Shown in pieces: positions 41,395-43,050 of a stretch of 43,050 nucleotides of DNA. A program made the position numbers and the translations under genes. The notes below the pieces were generated by a model that was given only the letters and a program-made list of their open reading frames with translations, ran no database searches and had not been told where the DNA came from. The stretch comes from Clostridiales bacterium (lineage in GTDB: Bacteria > Bacillota > Clostridia > Christensenellales > Aristaeellaceae), in NCBI GenBank assembly GCA_012521895.1, contig JAAYLK010000079.1, forward strand, positions 1 to 43,050, read 5' to 3'. The first letter of the stretch is position 1, and each line of letters starts with the position of its first letter.

Positions 41395-42234
41395 ATGAAA
41401 TTAGGCGGCAGTGTGGTGGGCCCGTGGAAAACAGTGGAAGAATGGCAGAACTTGCTGAAACAATCGCGCTTCGCGGCCATCACCAGCCCGGTGGACAGCC
41501 GCACGGACAAGGCCTTCGCCGCAGACATCCTGGCGGCCACCAGGGAAGCGGGCGTTTTGGTGGCCGAAGTGGGCGTGTGGAAAAACCCGCTGTCCAAAGA
41601 CCGGCGGCAGCGGGAGGAGGCCCTGCAATTGGCCAAGGCCCAGCTGGCCTTCGCGGAGGAGCACGGCATCCCCTGCTGCGTGAACATCGCCGGCTCCCGC
41701 GGGGATGTGTGGGACGGCGCGCACAAGGACAACTACACCCGGGAAACCTACGAGCTGCTGGTGTTCTCCGTGCAAGACATCATCGACAGCGTCTCCCCCA
41801 AAACCGCCAGCTATACCCTGGAATCCATGCCCTGGATGCTGCCGGACGGCCCGGAGGAGACACTGCAGTTACTCAGCGACGTAAACCGGCCGCGTTTTCA
41901 GGCGCACCTGGATTTTGTCAACATGATCAACAGCCCCCGGCGCTTTTTGTACGCGGCGGAGTTTGTGGAGGAATGCCTCATAAAGCTGGGGCCGCACATC
42001 AAAAGCACCCACCTGAAAGACTCCTTCATGGAGCCCGCGTATACCTGCGTCATCCGGGAGACTGCCCCCGGCAAGGGGCAGTTGGACCTTGCCAGGATTC
42101 TGAAAAGCATCGACGCCCACCTGCCCAAAGACGCCCCCGTCCTGCTGGAGCACATGCACAGCTTTGAGGACTACGCGGCGGCCTTTGACCATGTGGCGGG
42201 CATCGCCGCGCGGCACGGCATCCCGGTCAGCTGA
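41395..42234 (+). CDS. Sugar phosphate isomerase/epimerase-like TIM-barrel protein
   Basis: A 279-aa protein of the xylose isomerase-like (AP endonuclease 2 type) TIM-barrel family. Typical metal-ligand regions are EVGVWKNP, YTLESMPWM (Glu), HLDFVNMI (His/Asp), STHLKDSF and the closing VLLEHM. The substrate is unknown; relatives act on sugars or on hydroxypyruvate. ATG at 41395 is preceded by AGGAGG at 7 bases. Monocistronic. Confidence 0.82.
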   Translation: MKLGGSVVGPWKTVEEWQNLLKQSRFAAITSPVDSRTDKAFAADILAATREAGVLVAEVGVWKNPLSKDRRQREEALQLAKAQLAFAEEHGIPCCVNIAGSRGDVWDGAHKDNYTRETYELLVFSVQDIIDSVSPKTASYTLESMPWMLPDGPEETLQLLSDVNRPRFQAHLDFVNMINSPRRFLYAAEFVEECLIKLGPHIKSTHLKDSFMEPAYTCVIRETAPGKGQLDLARILKSIDAHLPKDAPVLLEHMHSFEDYAAAFDHVAGIAARHGIPVS

Positions 42235-42318
42235 AGCGGGACAAAATCCAGCCACCGCCAGCTGTGAAAGCGCGGTTTTTGTCGTTCCTGTCCCCTTTTC
42301 CGCCAGTTTCAACGAGAA

Positions 42319-42340
42319 CCCACGAAGTGGGACGTTTTCC
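42319..42340 (+). terminator. Possible terminator of the isomerase-like gene
   Basis: CCCAC-GAA-GTGGG followed by ACGTTTTCC, about 85 bases beyond the stop. The stem is short, so support is weak. Confidence 0.4.
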
Positions 42341-42373
42341 GCCCACCGGAATAAAAAACATGCCAGCAAAACC

Positions 42374-42402
42374 TTGACGGAAAGGCTTCGCTTGTTTATC
42401 AT
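42374..42402 (+). promoter_or_regulatory. Promoter of the small secreted protein gene
   Basis: TTGACG (42374-42379), a 17-base spacer and TATCAT (42397-42402). Confidence 0.7.
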
Positions 42403-42437
42403 GTCCATGGATTTGATAATACTTAAGGAGGCTCCCC

Positions 42438-42986
42438 ATGAAGAAACTCTTGTCTCTGGCCCTGGCCCTGGTCCTGGTTCTGTCTGTGATGTCTTTTGCT
42501 GCTGCTGAAGGCGCCGCTAACAAGCACGGCCTTGGCATGGTCACCTCGATTGGCTCCCTCGCCGACGCGACCGCCGAAAAACCCGGCGCCGCCCAGGTCA
42601 ACACCACCGTTTGCAGCGTGATCGTTGATGCGGATGGCAAGATCGTTTCTGTCATCTGGGACGTCCAGCAGACCAAAATCACCTTCTCCCTGGAAGGCAA
42701 GCCCGTTGACCTGCCCGAGGTCCTGAAGACCAAGCTGGAAAAGGGTGACGAATACGGCATGAGGAAAGTCTCCGGCATCGGCAAAGAGTGGTTTGAGCAG
42801 ATCGCGGCCTTTGGCGAGTACGTCATCGGCAAGACCCTGGAAGAAGTGAAAGCCATGCCCACCTTCGACCGCGGCGACGGCAGCCACAACATGGTTCCCG
42901 ACGCGGAAGACCTGAAGGCCTCTGTCACCATCACCGTGGGCGACTACATCGCCTCCCTGGAGAAAGCCATCGCCAACGCCAAATAA
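42438..42986 (+). CDS. Small secreted protein, unknown
   Basis: A 182-aa exported protein. The signal peptide (MKKLLSLALALVLVLS, cleavage near AAA-EGA) is like that of OppA. The mature part is alpha/beta, with GLGMVTSIGSLADAT, repeated beta strands (VCSVIVDADGKIVSVIWD) and a helix with GMRKVSGIGKEWFEQ. The strand pattern with a DG turn recalls FMN-binding-type domains, but no flavin-attachment threonine motif is seen, so I do not assign one. It has no lipobox. AAGGAGG precedes ATG at 42438. Confidence 0.8.
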   Translation: MKKLLSLALALVLVLSVMSFAAAEGAANKHGLGMVTSIGSLADATAEKPGAAQVNTTVCSVIVDADGKIVSVIWDVQQTKITFSLEGKPVDLPEVLKTKLEKGDEYGMRKVSGIGKEWFEQIAAFGEYVIGKTLEEVKAMPTFDRGDGSHNMVPDAEDLKASVTITVGDYIASLEKAIANAK

Positions 42987-43007
42987 GGCACGGACAATAC
43001 GCTTAAT

Positions 43008-43032
43008 AACCGCGGGCAACCGCGGTTTTTTT
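43008..43032 (+). terminator. Terminator after the small secreted protein gene
   Basis: AACCGCGG and CCGCGGTT form an 8-bp stem with loop GCAA, followed by a TTTTTTT tract. Confidence 0.9.
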
Positions 43033-43050
43033 GTTGCACCTCAGTGTCTG

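Noticed and set aside
1-43050. CRISPR array, IS element or prophage
   Set aside because: No regularly spaced direct repeats, transposase, integrase or phage structural motifs were seen in any frame.

Overview
The window looks like a chromosomal stretch from a fairly GC-rich member of the Clostridia (anaerobic Firmicutes, possibly an uncultured lineage near Christensenellales; this placement is inference). The support is strong AGGAGG-type ribosome binding sites, frequent TTG and GTG starts, a complete-looking lysine fermentation cluster, AzlCD, RseC and QueT family proteins, clostridial-type ferredoxins and an NrdR-type promoter. No rRNA, CRISPR array, IS transposase or prophage was seen.

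Layout. Positions 176-6024 (minus) hold an oligopeptide ABC transporter, oppBCDF-oppA. A divergent promoter region with two NrdR-like boxes then leads into a class I ribonucleotide reductase alpha subunit (6357-8915). After it come a double-hairpin repeat, a queT transporter gene, a tRNA-Arg(CCU) gene and an MFS exporter. A visibly AT-richer abiEi/abiEii toxin-antitoxin pair (11405-12843) with its own inverted-repeat operator looks like an acquired island. Positions 13006-20235 (minus) are an eight-gene lysine fermentation operon in which every junction overlaps: maoC-like, kal, kce, kdd, kamA, kamB-like, kamD, kamE. In front of it (20250-20483) I read a lysine riboswitch whose P1 3' strand lies inside the 5' arm of an intrinsic terminator. 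That layout predicts a lysine-activated (ON) switch, which fits a catabolic operon.

Positions 20508-26506 (minus) hold an RseC-like protein, a 46-codon small ORF and a heparinase II/III-like lyase with its sugar ABC transporter. Next come a LUD-domain protein, a YbaK-type deacylase and a small membrane protein. A secreted type I pullulanase with two CBM41 domains carries a perfect cre-like site at its promoter. It is divergent from a secreted PQQ-type sugar dehydrogenase followed by a CopZ-like protein and a NUDIX hydrolase.

Positions 33237-35514 form a redox neighbourhood. A 4-TM protein with two His-x13-His helices (a likely two-heme membrane cytochrome) lies with a secreted protein made of three cytochrome b5-like domains. 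Two ferredoxin-type genes are divergent from this pair across a Rex-like operator. This minimal putative electron-transfer module is, with the lysine riboswitch, the most interesting item. A second copy of the double-hairpin repeat and a closed 148-nt structured element follow the ferredoxin.

The right end holds serC-serA-DUF1015, a DUF554 protein, azlC/azlD, a sugar-phosphate isomerase/epimerase-like TIM barrel and a small secreted protein.

All assignments come from reading protein motifs, gene context and base pairing by eye. No database search was run.
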